A stretch of 64,000 bases of DNA from positions 124,001-188,000 of the forward strand of contig NZ_JAUNKO010000004.1 in the NCBI RefSeq assembly GCF_030532715.1, read 5' to 3'. Shown piece after piece: positions 26,342-34,926 of this stretch; position 1 is the first letter of the stretch; each line of letters starts with the position of its first letter. Position numbers and translations under genes: made by a program. Origin of the DNA: Corynebacterium sp. (GTDB lineage: Bacteria; Actinomycetota; Actinomycetes; Mycobacteriales; Mycobacteriaceae). The notes under the pieces were generated by a model. It had not been told where the DNA came from. It did not search any database and was given only the letters and a program-made list of their open reading frames with translations.

Positions 26342-27655
26342 TTAGATTGCGGCGAATCCGCGTTCAAGGTCCGCGATAATGTCATCGATGTTTTCGATGC
26401 CTACGGAAAGTCGGACAGTCGCCTGGCTTACGCCGGCGTTGGCCAGGGACTCTGGGGATGATTGGGAGTGGGTGGTGGTTGCGGGATGGACCACGAGCGA
26501 CCTGACGTCACCAACATTGGCGACGTTGGAGTGCAGCGTGAGGGCGTCGATAAATTTCCATGCCTCTTCTTGGCCGCCAGCAACGTCGAAGGATAGTACA
26601 GAGCCGGTGTGTTTGAGCCCGAGCTTTTCTTTGACGGGGTACCAAGGGGAGGATTCCAGTCCGGCGTAATGCACTTTTGCAACTTTCGGGTGGTTGTTCA
26701 GGAATGTTGCCACCGCCAGAGCGTTGGTGTTGTGGCGCTCGATGCGTAGCGCGAGGGTGTCCAGTCCTTGCGCAGTGACCCAAGCGTTGAAGGGGGAGGC
26801 GGCGGCCCCGGTGTCGCGCAAGAGTCCAACGCGTGCTTTGAGTCCGTATGCTGCGGCGCCGAGGTCTACGTATTTTAGCCCGTGGTAGGCGGGATCTGGG
26901 GTGACAAAGTCCGGGAAGATTGGCTTGCCCTCGCGTTCCGCGGTCCAGTCAAATTTGCCGCCGTCGATGAGTACACCGCCGAGTGCGGAGCCGTTGCCGG
27001 TGTAGAACTTGGTGAGGGATGCAACGACAATGTCTGCGCCGAGTTCGAGAGGGCGCACGAGGGCTGCAGTGGCCACAGTATTGTCGATTATAAGCGGCAC
27101 ATTGTTGGCGTGTGCCACGTCGGCGATTGCGGGGATGTCGAGGATATCTGCCTGCGGGTTTGCGAAGGTTTCGCCGTAGAACGCCACGGTGTTGTCCTGC
27201 ACAGCGGCTTGCCATGCGGCTGGGTCGTCGGGGTTCGTGACGAACGTAGTTTCGATTCCGAGGCGGGCGAGTGTTACTTCGAACAGGGTGGTGGTGCCGC
27301 CGTAGAGGCGCGCTGATGCGACGATGTGGGAGCCTGCGCGCGCGATATTGAGTATGGCGGCGGTTTCGGCGGCTTGGCCGGAGCCAAAGAGCACGGCGTG
27401 GACGCCACCCTCAAGGTCCGCAAGGCGGTTTTCGACGGCCGCGACCGTAGGGTTGGTCAGCCGACTATAGACGGGGCCGGCATCTTCAAGTGCGAAACGC
27501 TGCTTCGCGTGTTCTGCCGAGTTAAATACATACGATGAAGTAAGGTAAATCGGCAGGTTGCGTGCACCTGTTTCGCTGTCCACCGGTTGCCCGGAGTGGA
27601 TGGCGCGGGTTTCAAAGCCCCAACCTGTTGTGTCAGCATTGTTGTACTTGGTCAC
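26342..27655 (-). CDS. metY: O-acetylhomoserine sulfhydrylase MetY
   Basis: The 437-residue PLP enzyme makes homocysteine from O-acetylhomoserine and sulphide, using the product of MetX. Features are TRAIHSGQ at the N-terminus, VYSRLTNPTVAAVENRLADL, IDNTVATAALVRPLELGADI, the PLP lysine in VASLTKFYTGNGSALGG, and SVGIENIDDIIADLERG at the end. The length is that of MetY rather than the shorter MetB. GTG 27655 follows GAAGGGA. Two McbR-like operators lie 35 and 79 bases upstream. Confidence 0.95.
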   Translation of the reverse strand: MTKYNNADTTGWGFETRAIHSGQPVDSETGARNLPIYLTSSYVFNSAEHAKQRFALEDAGPVYSRLTNPTVAAVENRLADLEGGVHAVLFGSGQAAETAAILNIARAGSHIVASARLYGGTTTLFEVTLARLGIETTFVTNPDDPAAWQAAVQDNTVAFYGETFANPQADILDIPAIADVAHANNVPLIIDNTVATAALVRPLELGADIVVASLTKFYTGNGSALGGVLIDGGKFDWTAEREGKPIFPDFVTPDPAYHGLKYVDLGAAAYGLKARVGLLRDTGAAASPFNAWVTAQGLDTLALRIERHNTNALAVATFLNNHPKVAKVHYAGLESSPWYPVKEKLGLKHTGSVLSFDVAGGQEEAWKFIDALTLHSNVANVGDVRSLVVHPATTTHSQSSPESLANAGVSQATVRLSVGIENIDDIIADLERGFAAI

Positions 27656-27689
27656 GGTGTGTCCCTTCGGTAGTTTTCAACCAACATAA

Positions 27690-27705
27690 TGGACAGCTTG
27701 GTCTA
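27690..27705. promoter_or_regulatory. Putative McbR operator 1 upstream of metY
   Basis: TGGACAGCTTGGTCTA matches TAGAC-N6-GTCTA at 9 of 10 fixed bases and lies 35 bases before the metY start, the same distance as the metQ site from its gene. Confidence 0.65.
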
Positions 27706-27733
27706 GTGCAACTGGTGAAAAATGTTTGTGGGG

Positions 27734-27749
27734 TAGACCGCTTGGTCTT
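27734..27749. promoter_or_regulatory. Putative McbR operator 2 upstream of metY
   Basis: TAGACCGCTTGGTCTT matches TAGAC-N6-GTCTA at 9 of 10 fixed bases. It is centred 44 bases from operator 1, roughly four helical turns, so two bound dimers would face the same side. Confidence 0.65.
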
Positions 27750-28039
27750 TGATATTGAAAGGCCCCACGTCGGAGGTACAGATTGATTCTCGCTACCCCC
27801 TTGGGGGAGGTTGGTTACTGGTGAAGTATCGCAAGAATAGCCCATGACCTCACCAGATGAAGCCAACATGAAAGTTCGTAGCGTACGACCTATTTTCGCA
27901 GGTACTCAGGTATTTTCCCGTTCGCTATCCTAGTCTGTTGGGACCAATTTGGCCTATAAGTTCGATAAGAAGAATCTAAGTGCAATAACTAGGTTGTATT
28001 TTTCACGGTTCATCCCCAACGCCGGAGAAAGTAGTCCAG

Positions 28040-31000
28040 ATGTCAAGGATGCATCTCGCCCACCGCATAACTAGCATGCGGATAATTTGGGTCCTTATTG
28101 CGATACTCGTTTTGATATTTGGGAGCAGTTCGGTCGTGGTAGCAAACGCCGCGACAGATCATGCCGAAAGCTATGGTCAAGACCTTAATATCAAACGCAA
28201 CAAAGTGGACGTAGAAAGCGAAAGCTATGTGCAGTCTCCATTGCGACATGGCGAAGAATTGCAATCCACGTTCACGTGGGTGATTCCTAAAGGTGAGCAG
28301 CGCCCGAAACCGGGCGATACGATGACAGTTCACCTGCCCGATTGGCTTCGGCCAACCGAGGATCACACCGATTTGAAAGCAGGCGACTACACAACATGTT
28401 CGTGGTCAAAGGCGGCAGCGGATGTGAAATGTACCTTCACTGACAAGGTGAAGGACGAGAAAGATAAAGAGCTCAGTGGCCACTTCGTCTTGGGTATGAA
28501 TGCCTTTGAAAATCAAGGCACCGACTCGATACGTTGGGGTAAAGAAGACACCAATGTTTTTCAATTGGTGGTCGGCGACACCAGCGACAAGGTTGAGCCT
28601 CCAAGCGAGGAGACGCATCTTCCGGTCGCGCCGAGTGCAAACGCGCGCACTGGTCCCATCACGACGTCACTGCACAGCTTTCGAGAGGTGGAGTATGACG
28701 GCGAGTCTTATGTGCGTTTGCAGTGGGTTGTGGATGTGCCGGCGGAGAATTTTGATTTGGCGCAGTCCCTCACGCTGAAAGACATGCTCCAAGAGGTGAA
28801 GTCGGACGCGTGGGGTGGTTGGACGGTGCCGCAGTATTTGGCGCCCGATATGGAAATTGAGATCTTGCGCCGTGACGGCGGCGCCACGGAACACGGCGTC
28901 TGGGACGCGAGTGAGCCGGGTTGCGCCGCCGCCCGTGAGCAGGGGATTGATTGCGCGGACTTGGTTGCCACGATTCGCGGCAATGAAGTAATGGAGCGCC
29001 CCGGGCGCATTGTGGAGGCAGTTTCCGCGGAAGGCGGCATTCCTGAACTGGAGTGGCACGAAAAGCTGCCTAAGGATTTCAAGTTGAAAATGACGCCGCT
29101 GGTTAAGGGCGCCGCATACCGCATTGTGTTTTACACCTTTGTGCCGTCGGAAAACCTTCCGGAACACGGCGCCGAGGAGCGCGCCATCGCGCAAAATACG
29201 GTGGATATTAATGGGTTGACCATTAAGTCTGACGAGCACGCGGAAATTTTTACCCAACCGATCGACGGTTCTGGGGCTACGGCCACGATGGGCATGTTCC
29301 GCGTTGATAATGCAGTTGTAGGCGATACCGGAAAGGCGGAGGGTAAGGAGTTTCAATTCAGTTTTGATTGCGATGGTGTGACGGGGACACTCACGGCGAA
29401 AGCCCGCGAGACTTCCAAAGAATCACCAAAGTTCAAGCACGGTACCACCTGTACTGTGACTCAGGATGAGGGAAGCAGTGAATTAGACGGCTATAAGGTT
29501 GATATCGGTGAAAACCCGCGCACCATTGTCGTGGAGGCGGGCGAGGTCAAGGCGTTGCGCTTCGGCACCGTCTACGAGGCGCCACCGAAATCCGGAACGT
29601 TTGCCGTGCGCAGCGTGATCGCGGATCCGAAACCCGCAGGGGCGGATCCGAACCGCGAGTATGTCATCCGCTACGAATGTGATAAGCCCAGTAATGACGG
29701 CACCGTCCAAGGGCCGGCGGAGCTGAAGGTCCGCGGCGACGGCACCGTAGTGGAATCGCCCGAGTTCTTGGCCGGCACCAAGTGCACGGTCCACGGCGAG
29801 GATGAGGAAGCTGCGGCCGTTGAAGGCCAACAATTGGTGCCGCACTTCGACCGCAAAGAGATTGTGGTGCCGGTCGGGTCGGGCGCGGCCACCCCAGTGG
29901 CCACGGTGCAAGTCACCAACACGTACGCGCCACAGCTGACTAAGTTTGTGGTGACGAACTTGGTGGAAGGCACCGATGCGCTCGTAGAGCCGGTGACCTA
30001 CCGCTATACCTGCGGGGCCGCTCGCGGCGAATTGCAGGCGCGCCCCGGTGAGACGGTGGAGTCGCCGCAATTGCCGGCCGGCGCGGAGTGTGAGGTGGAG
30101 CTGGATACCACCTCCGCTCGGGTGCCTGGTTTTGACCTGACCAACCCTAAGGAGCAATTGCGCCAGAAGATCACCTTGGGCCTTGCCGATGCCCCGTTCG
30201 TGCCGGCGGAGTTTCATCTCGCGTACGGCCCGCAAATGGGCACGTTCAAGGTGAAGAACAAGGTGGTTACGGTTGGCGGCAAGGGGCGAGTGCCTGAGGT
30301 ATTTGATTTCGGCTACACCTGTAACCGGGACGGCGCTCCCGAGATTCAGGGAGAAATCGCCGGCGTGGCGGACGGGCACGAGAAAGAGTCCGATCCCATT
30401 CCGGCCGGGTATCGCTGCGTGGTTCGTAGCGACGACCCGCATACCGCAGGCGCCACCCTCGTGACGGATATTGGGTCCCCGGTGGAAATTGCCAAGGGTA
30501 ACACTCCAGAGGTGGAGGTGACGCACGCGTACGCCCGTGGGAAGGGCGACATGACCATCACCATGAAACTGGATGATCCGAAGGCTTCCACTGTGGGCGG
30601 TGCGTATGCGTTCCAATACGCGTGCAAGCCGCCGGCTGACGGGCCCGAGGTGGTAGGAACCTTGGGCGCGATTGGGGCGGGCGAGTCCGCGACGTCGGAA
30701 AGCATTCCCGAGGGTTCTTCCTGCACGGTGTCACAGCAGGACGCCGGCGTGGGGAGCGGGGATCTGGCAAACTCCGGGTACAACAGTGTGCTCGTGCTGG
30801 AGCGCAACAAGCAGACGCAACTGCAAGCGGCGCGTAAGTATGAGGATCGGCGTGGCACCCTGCGCATCACTAACGCAGGTGCGGGTTCCGGCGTGGACAT
30901 GCCGCAGGCCAAGGAACATAAGGCGCGCATGGATTACGTGTGTGCCTCCAATGGCGTGGTGGTTGCGGACGGCAGCGTGACCCTGAAACCCGGGGAACAC

Positions 31001-31651
31001 GCTGATGTTCGCGATGTCTATGTCGGTGCGGAATGCACTGTGACGCAAAGCGTCGATGAGCTCACCGCGGACGACGTGCGCTACGAAAGCGAGCAGTCCG
31101 TGACGGAAATCGTCGCGCCGAAGATCACCGCCAAGGATGGGACTTCCGAAGCAGTGCTCCGCAACGTGTACACGGAACTGGGCACGGTTGAGGTGGATAC
31201 CAAGCTTGACGGTCCTGCCGCGCGGATTATTTCCAACCAAAATACCTACACGTTCGAAGCGACATGGCGCGAAAATGGGCAAGAATTCGCCGAAGAATTC
31301 TCCGTCCAGGCTGGCGAAACGTACAAGGATCTGCCGCCGCTGCCCGTGGGCACGCCGGTAACCATCCGCGAAGTGTTGCCAGAAAACAGCGCCGTGGTGC
31401 ACTGGGGGTTGCCCGGCTATATCAGCGACCCTCCGGCGGCTTTGCAGAACCACGGTGACGGCAACGTGACCGTGACCGTGCAACCCCGTCAACGTGTGAA
31501 ATTGACGGTGGCAAACACCGCTAACCCGCCGGCATGGTGGCTGGCAGTACCGTTCGCGCCAATGATGGTGGAGCGCGCTGCCGGCGAGGCTACACAGCCT
31601 TCGAATGACGGTTCGGCTTCCGAGAATTCCACCACGCCCGAGCAGCAATAA
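28040..31651 (+). CDS. Large secreted surface protein with DUF5979 repeats, no LPXTG motif
   Basis: The 1203-residue protein has a signal peptide (helix RIIWVLIAILVLIFG, cleavage near ANA-ATDH at 37), an adhesin-like N-terminal region (about 40-410) and seven DUF5979-type repeats (418-1158). Six repeats keep a Y/F-x-C near the start and a C-x-V near the middle, which may form a disulphide. The end has one short hydrophobic stretch (PPAWWLAVPFAPMMVER) and a polar tail ending TTPEQQ; there is no LPXTG sorting signal. The N-terminal part with FTWVIPKGEQRPKPGD and HLPDWLRP looks like an MSCRAMM-type Ig fold. ATG 28040 follows GGAGAAAG. A surface adhesin is the best guess. Its 3' end overlaps the convergent gene by 62 bases. 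Confidence 0.8.
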   Translation: MSRMHLAHRITSMRIIWVLIAILVLIFGSSSVVVANAATDHAESYGQDLNIKRNKVDVESESYVQSPLRHGEELQSTFTWVIPKGEQRPKPGDTMTVHLPDWLRPTEDHTDLKAGDYTTCSWSKAAADVKCTFTDKVKDEKDKELSGHFVLGMNAFENQGTDSIRWGKEDTNVFQLVVGDTSDKVEPPSEETHLPVAPSANARTGPITTSLHSFREVEYDGESYVRLQWVVDVPAENFDLAQSLTLKDMLQEVKSDAWGGWTVPQYLAPDMEIEILRRDGGATEHGVWDASEPGCAAAREQGIDCADLVATIRGNEVMERPGRIVEAVSAEGGIPELEWHEKLPKDFKLKMTPLVKGAAYRIVFYTFVPSENLPEHGAEERAIAQNTVDINGLTIKSDEHAEIFTQPIDGSGATATMGMFRVDNAVVGDTGKAEGKEFQFSFDCDGVTGTLTAKARETSKESPKFKHGTTCTVTQDEGSSELDGYKVDIGENPRTIVVEAGEVKALRFGTVYEAPPKSGTFAVRSVIADPKPAGADPNREYVIRYECDKPSNDGTVQGPAELKVRGDGTVVESPEFLAGTKCTVHGEDEEAAAVEGQQLVPHFDRKEIVVPVGSGAATPVATVQVTNTYAPQLTKFVVTNLVEGTDALVEPVTYRYTCGAARGELQARPGETVESPQLPAGAECEVELDTTSARVPGFDLTNPKEQLRQKITLGLADAPFVPAEFHLAYGPQMGTFKVKNKVVTVGGKGRVPEVFDFGYTCNRDGAPEIQGEIAGVADGHEKESDPIPAGYRCVVRSDDPHTAGATLVTDIGSPVEIAKGNTPEVEVTHAYARGKGDMTITMKLDDPKASTVGGAYAFQYACKPPADGPEVVGTLGAIGAGESATSESIPEGSSCTVSQQDAGVGSGDLANSGYNSVLVLERNKQTQLQAARKYEDRRGTLRITNAGAGSGVDMPQAKEHKARMDYVCASNGVVVADGSVTLKPGEHADVRDVYVGAECTVTQSVDELTADDVRYESEQSVTEIVAPKITAKDGTSEAVLRNVYTELGTVEVDTKLDGPAARIISNQNTYTFEATWRENGQEFAEEFSVQAGETYKDLPPLPVGTPVTIREVLPENSAVVHWGLPGYISDPPAALQNHGDGNVTVTVQPRQRVKLTVANTANPPAWWLAVPFAPMMVERAAGEATQPSNDGSASENSTTPEQQ
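29291..31513 (+). repeat. Seven diverged DUF5979 protein repeats
   Basis: Repeats lie at residues about 418-512, 519-628, 633-728, 733-830, 836-933, 938-1043 and 1047-1158 of the surface protein. Each begins with a strand such as MFRVDNAVVG, TFAVRSVIAD, KFVVTNLVEG or TFKVKNKVVT and ends in xVTNTY- or xVxHAY-like strands. The last repeat has lost both cysteines. DNA identity between copies is low, so recombination between them is unlikely. Confidence 0.75.
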
Positions 31652-32267
31652 GCGCTGCCACGAGAGCGCCACCCGCGACGTACCATGGCCACGTTGCGGG
31701 TGGCGCTATTTCGTCTGCGCACTGCTCCAGCGCCTGCTTGAATTCCAGCTGGCGGGCGTTATACCGTTCCCGCACATCCTGCTGATCGAACACGGTGATG
31801 CGGATTTCGTCGAGGCGGGTGCGCTGCTTCTCCCGCAGCTGTTGCGCGACTGCGGTTGCTGGGTCTTCGCTAATCGACGCCGCCGCGTTCACCGTTTGCT
31901 CATACGTGTAGGTGGTCTGAAACTCGGGGTCTTGCATGAACTCAGATGTTTTGTTGGACAGTTCCGCAAGCGACTCTGGGACCTTCGCGTCCGTCAACTT
32001 TTGTTGTAACTCGCCGGCGATGGGGGCGCCTTCAGTGTCGTAGCGGGCGAGGTCCGCCGCAAAGTGAGGGATCGTCGTGTCGAGCTCCTGGATCCGTTTG
32101 GCGCGGGCCTGCTGCTCAATATCATCCCAAAAATCCTGGATGGCCTGCTGTTCTGCGGAGCTGACCACGCATTGCTGGTTGCTGGCCGTCACCTTGTCTT
32201 GGGCAAGGTCGGTGGGCATGGGCAGGGCAATGAGCGCGGCGCAGGTGGTGGCAAGAACACGATTCAT
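31590..32267 (-). CDS. Secreted coiled-coil-like protein with C-terminal membrane anchor, unknown
   Basis: The 225-residue protein has a signal peptide (VLATTCAALIALPMP), a long polar, Gln/Glu/Ala-rich helical body (for example SAEQQAIQDFWDDIEQQARA and QLREKQRTRLDEIRI) with single Cys residues near each end, and a C-terminal helix WPWYVAGGALVAALIAARAW followed by a basic tail. This is a type I topology: anchored, with the body outside. No family is recognised. Its 3' end overlaps the surface protein gene on the other strand, which makes both C-termini worth checking. No clear ribosome site precedes ATG 32267. Confidence 0.65.
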   Translation of the reverse strand: MNRVLATTCAALIALPMPTDLAQDKVTASNQQCVVSSAEQQAIQDFWDDIEQQARAKRIQELDTTIPHFAADLARYDTEGAPIAGELQQKLTDAKVPESLAELSNKTSEFMQDPEFQTTYTYEQTVNAAASISEDPATAVAQQLREKQRTRLDEIRITVFDQQDVRERYNARQLEFKQALEQCADEIAPPATWPWYVAGGALVAALIAARAWWNSRKPNRHSKAV

Positions 32268-32358
32268 ATGGTTAGAAATATCCGATTGGGGGCCGAAAAG
32301 CTAGGCACGCGCTTAAATTGTCCGTAATGTTATTGCGGTATACACCTAAAACAATTGA

Positions 32359-32372
32359 TGTGAAGTGTCACA
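32359..32372. promoter_or_regulatory. Palindrome upstream of cstA, GlxR-like with short spacer
   Basis: TGTGAAGTGTCACA has both arms of the CRP/GlxR site (TGTGA and TCACA) but a 4-base instead of a 6-base spacer. It lies 38 bases before cstA. The cstA gene of C. glutamicum is reported to be under carbon control including GlxR; this site may or may not be functional. Confidence 0.35.
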
Positions 32373-32409
32373 TTAATTGCTCGCAATGTAAGGAAGGATG
32401 TAGGCAGAC

Positions 32410-34713
32410 ATGCTGATAAATGCAGCAACACCCGTGCCGCCCCCGCCGGAGGGAGTGGAATACGTATACTCCGAATCATCCGAATTGCCAGTGGGCGTGA
32501 AAGACCGCCGCGGATTCCCCCTCTGGAAAAAACTTGCGCTCGCCGCAGTGGCTATTGCCGCCGCGGCGGGGTGGGGCACAATTGCCCTCGCCCGCGGGGA
32601 AACAGTGAACGCTGTTTGGTTAGTGTTAGCCGCGGTAGGCTCCTATATCATCGGTTTTACGTTCTATGCGCGGTTGATTGAATACAAGGTGGTCAAACCT
32701 CGTGATGACCGCGCCACTCCCGCCGAATACGCCAACGATGGTAAAGACTTTATGCCGACGGATCGGCGCGTATTGTTCGGCCATCACTTCGCCGCAATTG
32801 CCGGCGCAGGTCCGCTGGTTGGCCCCGTGATGGCCGCGCAAATGGGTTATTTGCCGAGCACATTGTGGATTGTTATCGGCGTCATTTTCGCAGGAGCCGT
32901 GCAGGATTACTTAGTGCTCTGGGTATCTACGCGCCGCAAGGGGCGGTCGCTCGGGCAAATGATCCGCGACGAAATGGGGCCCGTGGGTGGCGCCGCCGGC
33001 ATTATTGCCGTGATCACCATTATGTTGATCATTATTGCCGTGCTCGCGCTCGTGGTGGTCAACGCCCTGGCTGAGAGCCCGTGGGGTGTGTTCTCCATCT
33101 CTATGACCGTGCCGATTGCGCTGTTTATGGGCGTGTATTTGCGCTACTTGCGCCCCGGGCGCGTCAGTGAAGTATCCGCCATCGGGGTGGCGTTGTTGGT
33201 GCTATCCATCGTCGCGGGCGGCTGGGTCGCAGATACCGCATGGGGCGTCGAAATGTTCACGTGGTCGAAGGTCACGCTCGCGTGGGTGCTGATCGGCTAC
33301 GGCGTGGTCGCCGCCATCCTTCCGGTGTGGCTGCTGCTCGCCCCGCGCGACTACCTGTCTACCTTTATGAAGGTCGGGGTGATTGCGCTGCTCGCGGTGG
33401 GTATTCTTATCGACCGCCCCGAGGTGCACATGCCCGCCGTAACCAGCTTCGCCCTGGAAGGCAACGGCCCGGTGTTCGCGGGGAACCTGTTCCCCTTCCT
33501 GTTTATTACTATCGCCTGCGGCGCGCTTTCCGGGTTTCACGCGCTCATTTCCTCCGGTACCACACCGAAGCTGGTGGAGAAGGAAAGCCAGATGCGCACC
33601 ATTGGATACGGCGGAATGCTGCTGGAATCCTTCGTGGCAATCATGGCGTTGATTACCGCAGTGATCCTGGATCGGCACGTGTATTTTGCCATGAACTCGC
33701 CAACCGCCGTCACTGGCGGGAATGAGGAACAAGCCGCGGAGTTTGTAAACTCCCTGGGGTTGCCTGGCGCGGACATTACCGCAATGCAGCTTGCGGACGC
33801 CGCCCGCATGGTGGGGGAACACACCGTAGTGTCCCGCACCGGTGGCGCGCCGACCTTGGCATTCGGAATGTCGCAAATATTGACGGATATTTTCGGGCAC
33901 CCGGAAATGCAGGCATTCTGGTATCACTTCGCCATCATGTTTGAAGCGTTGTTTATTCTTACGACCGTCGACGCGGGCACCCGCGTGGCTCGCTTCATGA
34001 TGACCGACACCCTCGCCAACGTCCCCGGCCTGAGCCGTTTCAAAGACCCCAGCTGGACCCTCGGCAACTGGGTATCCACCTTCGCCGTGTGCGCACTGTG
34101 GGGCGCCATTCTGCTCATGGGGGTGACCGACCCGTTGGGCGGCATCAACGTGCTGTTCCCGCTGTTCGGCATAGCGAACCAATTGCTCGCCGCGATTGCG
34201 TTGTCGCTGGTACTGGTGGTTGTGGTGAAGCGCGGGCTGTACCGTTGGGCGTGGATACCCGCCGTGCCGCTCGTGTGGGACGTGATCGTCACCATGACCG
34301 CATCCTGGCAGAAAATATTCTCGAATAATCCGAGTATCGGCTATTGGGCGCAGCATAATCGCTTTAAGGACGCCAAAGCCCAAGGCCTCACCGAGTTCGG
34401 CAGCGCTAAATCACCCGAGGCTATCGACGCCGTGATCAGAAACACCGCTATCCAGGGCGTACTCTCTGTACTTTTCGCGGTCCTCGTGTTGATCGTGCTG
34501 TGCGCCGCAGTTGCCGCCTGTGTCAAGGCTGTGCGCACCGGGGCCGGAACCGATCATGAACGTGCCGACGCTGCACACACGACCGAAGAAACGTTCCATT
34601 TTTCCGGATACTTTGCGCCGCGGGGCTTGTTCGCCAGTGACGTGGAGAAAAAGCTGCAGAAAGTTTGGGACGAAGTGGTGCCACCACAGGAGCGTGCGCA
34701 TGTGCATCATTAA
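32410..34713 (+). CDS. cstA: Carbon starvation protein CstA, peptide/pyruvate transporter
   Basis: The 767-residue protein has about 16-18 membrane helices and CstA landmarks: FGHHFAAIAGAGPLVGPVMA, the loop QDYLVLWVSTRRKGRSLGQM, SSGTTPKLVEKESQMRTIGY and RFMMTDTLANVPGL. CstA family proteins take up peptides or pyruvate when preferred carbon runs out. AAGGAAGG lies about 12 bases before ATG 32410. The small ybdD gene overlaps the 3' end, an arrangement common to this family. A cytoplasmic C-terminal tail of about 50 residues is present. Confidence 0.93.
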   Translation: MLINAATPVPPPPEGVEYVYSESSELPVGVKDRRGFPLWKKLALAAVAIAAAAGWGTIALARGETVNAVWLVLAAVGSYIIGFTFYARLIEYKVVKPRDDRATPAEYANDGKDFMPTDRRVLFGHHFAAIAGAGPLVGPVMAAQMGYLPSTLWIVIGVIFAGAVQDYLVLWVSTRRKGRSLGQMIRDEMGPVGGAAGIIAVITIMLIIIAVLALVVVNALAESPWGVFSISMTVPIALFMGVYLRYLRPGRVSEVSAIGVALLVLSIVAGGWVADTAWGVEMFTWSKVTLAWVLIGYGVVAAILPVWLLLAPRDYLSTFMKVGVIALLAVGILIDRPEVHMPAVTSFALEGNGPVFAGNLFPFLFITIACGALSGFHALISSGTTPKLVEKESQMRTIGYGGMLLESFVAIMALITAVILDRHVYFAMNSPTAVTGGNEEQAAEFVNSLGLPGADITAMQLADAARMVGEHTVVSRTGGAPTLAFGMSQILTDIFGHPEMQAFWYHFAIMFEALFILTTVDAGTRVARFMMTDTLANVPGLSRFKDPSWTLGNWVSTFAVCALWGAILLMGVTDPLGGINVLFPLFGIANQLLAAIALSLVLVVVVKRGLYRWAWIPAVPLVWDVIVTMTASWQKIFSNNPSIGYWAQHNRFKDAKAQGLTEFGSAKSPEAIDAVIRNTAIQGVLSVLFAVLVLIVLCAAVAACVKAVRTGAGTDHERADAAHTTEETFHFSGYFAPRGLFASDVEKKLQKVWDEVVPPQERAHVHH

Positions 34714-34900
34714 CGTCAGCTGGCGTGCGCTCCGCGCCTGCTGGCGCTACCTCGGCGAAATTATGGGCGAACGTGACTACCAAAAGTACGTTCAGTACCT
34801 TCAGCGGCACCATCCGTGCCGGCCCGTGCCCACCGAGCGCGAATATTGGCGAATGCGCTGGGCTGATCAAGAGCTCAACCCGCAGGGCCGCTGCTGCTAG
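34700..34900 (+). CDS. ybdD: YbdD/YjiX family small protein (DUF466), CstA partner
   Basis: The 66-residue protein (WRALRACWRYLGEIMGERDY, then YVQYLQRHHPCRPVPTEREY, ending GRCC) matches the YbdD/YjiX family encoded after cstA or btsT in many bacteria, where it is needed for transporter activity. ATG 34700 is 7 bases after CAGGAG and overlaps the last 14 bases of cstA in another frame, indicating coupled translation. The Cys-Cys C-terminus is typical; some relatives carry selenocysteine there. Confidence 0.88.
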   Translation: MCIINVSWRALRACWRYLGEIMGERDYQKYVQYLQRHHPCRPVPTEREYWRMRWADQELNPQGRCC

Positions 34901-34926
34901 CGTTCGCCGCCCATTGACCTGGGGTC

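Larger units (their letters stand above)
27656..28039. other. Intergenic region between metY and the DUF5979 surface protein
   Basis: The left half holds the metY promoter with two McbR-like operators. The right half should contain the promoter of the surface protein; GATAAGAAGAATCTAAG and the AT-rich tract ending in GTATTTTTC near 28000 are candidates but I cannot fix -10 and -35 boxes. A 29-codon open frame at 27844-27933 has no ribosome site and looks accidental. Confidence 0.5.

Noticed and set aside
27844..27933. 29-codon open frame between metY and the surface protein
   Set aside because: No ribosome site, no recognisable product and position inside a likely promoter region.
31500..31655. 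Frameshift hiding an LPXTG anchor at the end of the surface protein
   Set aside because: I found no LPXTG-like sequence followed by a hydrophobic helix in the other two frames near the end.
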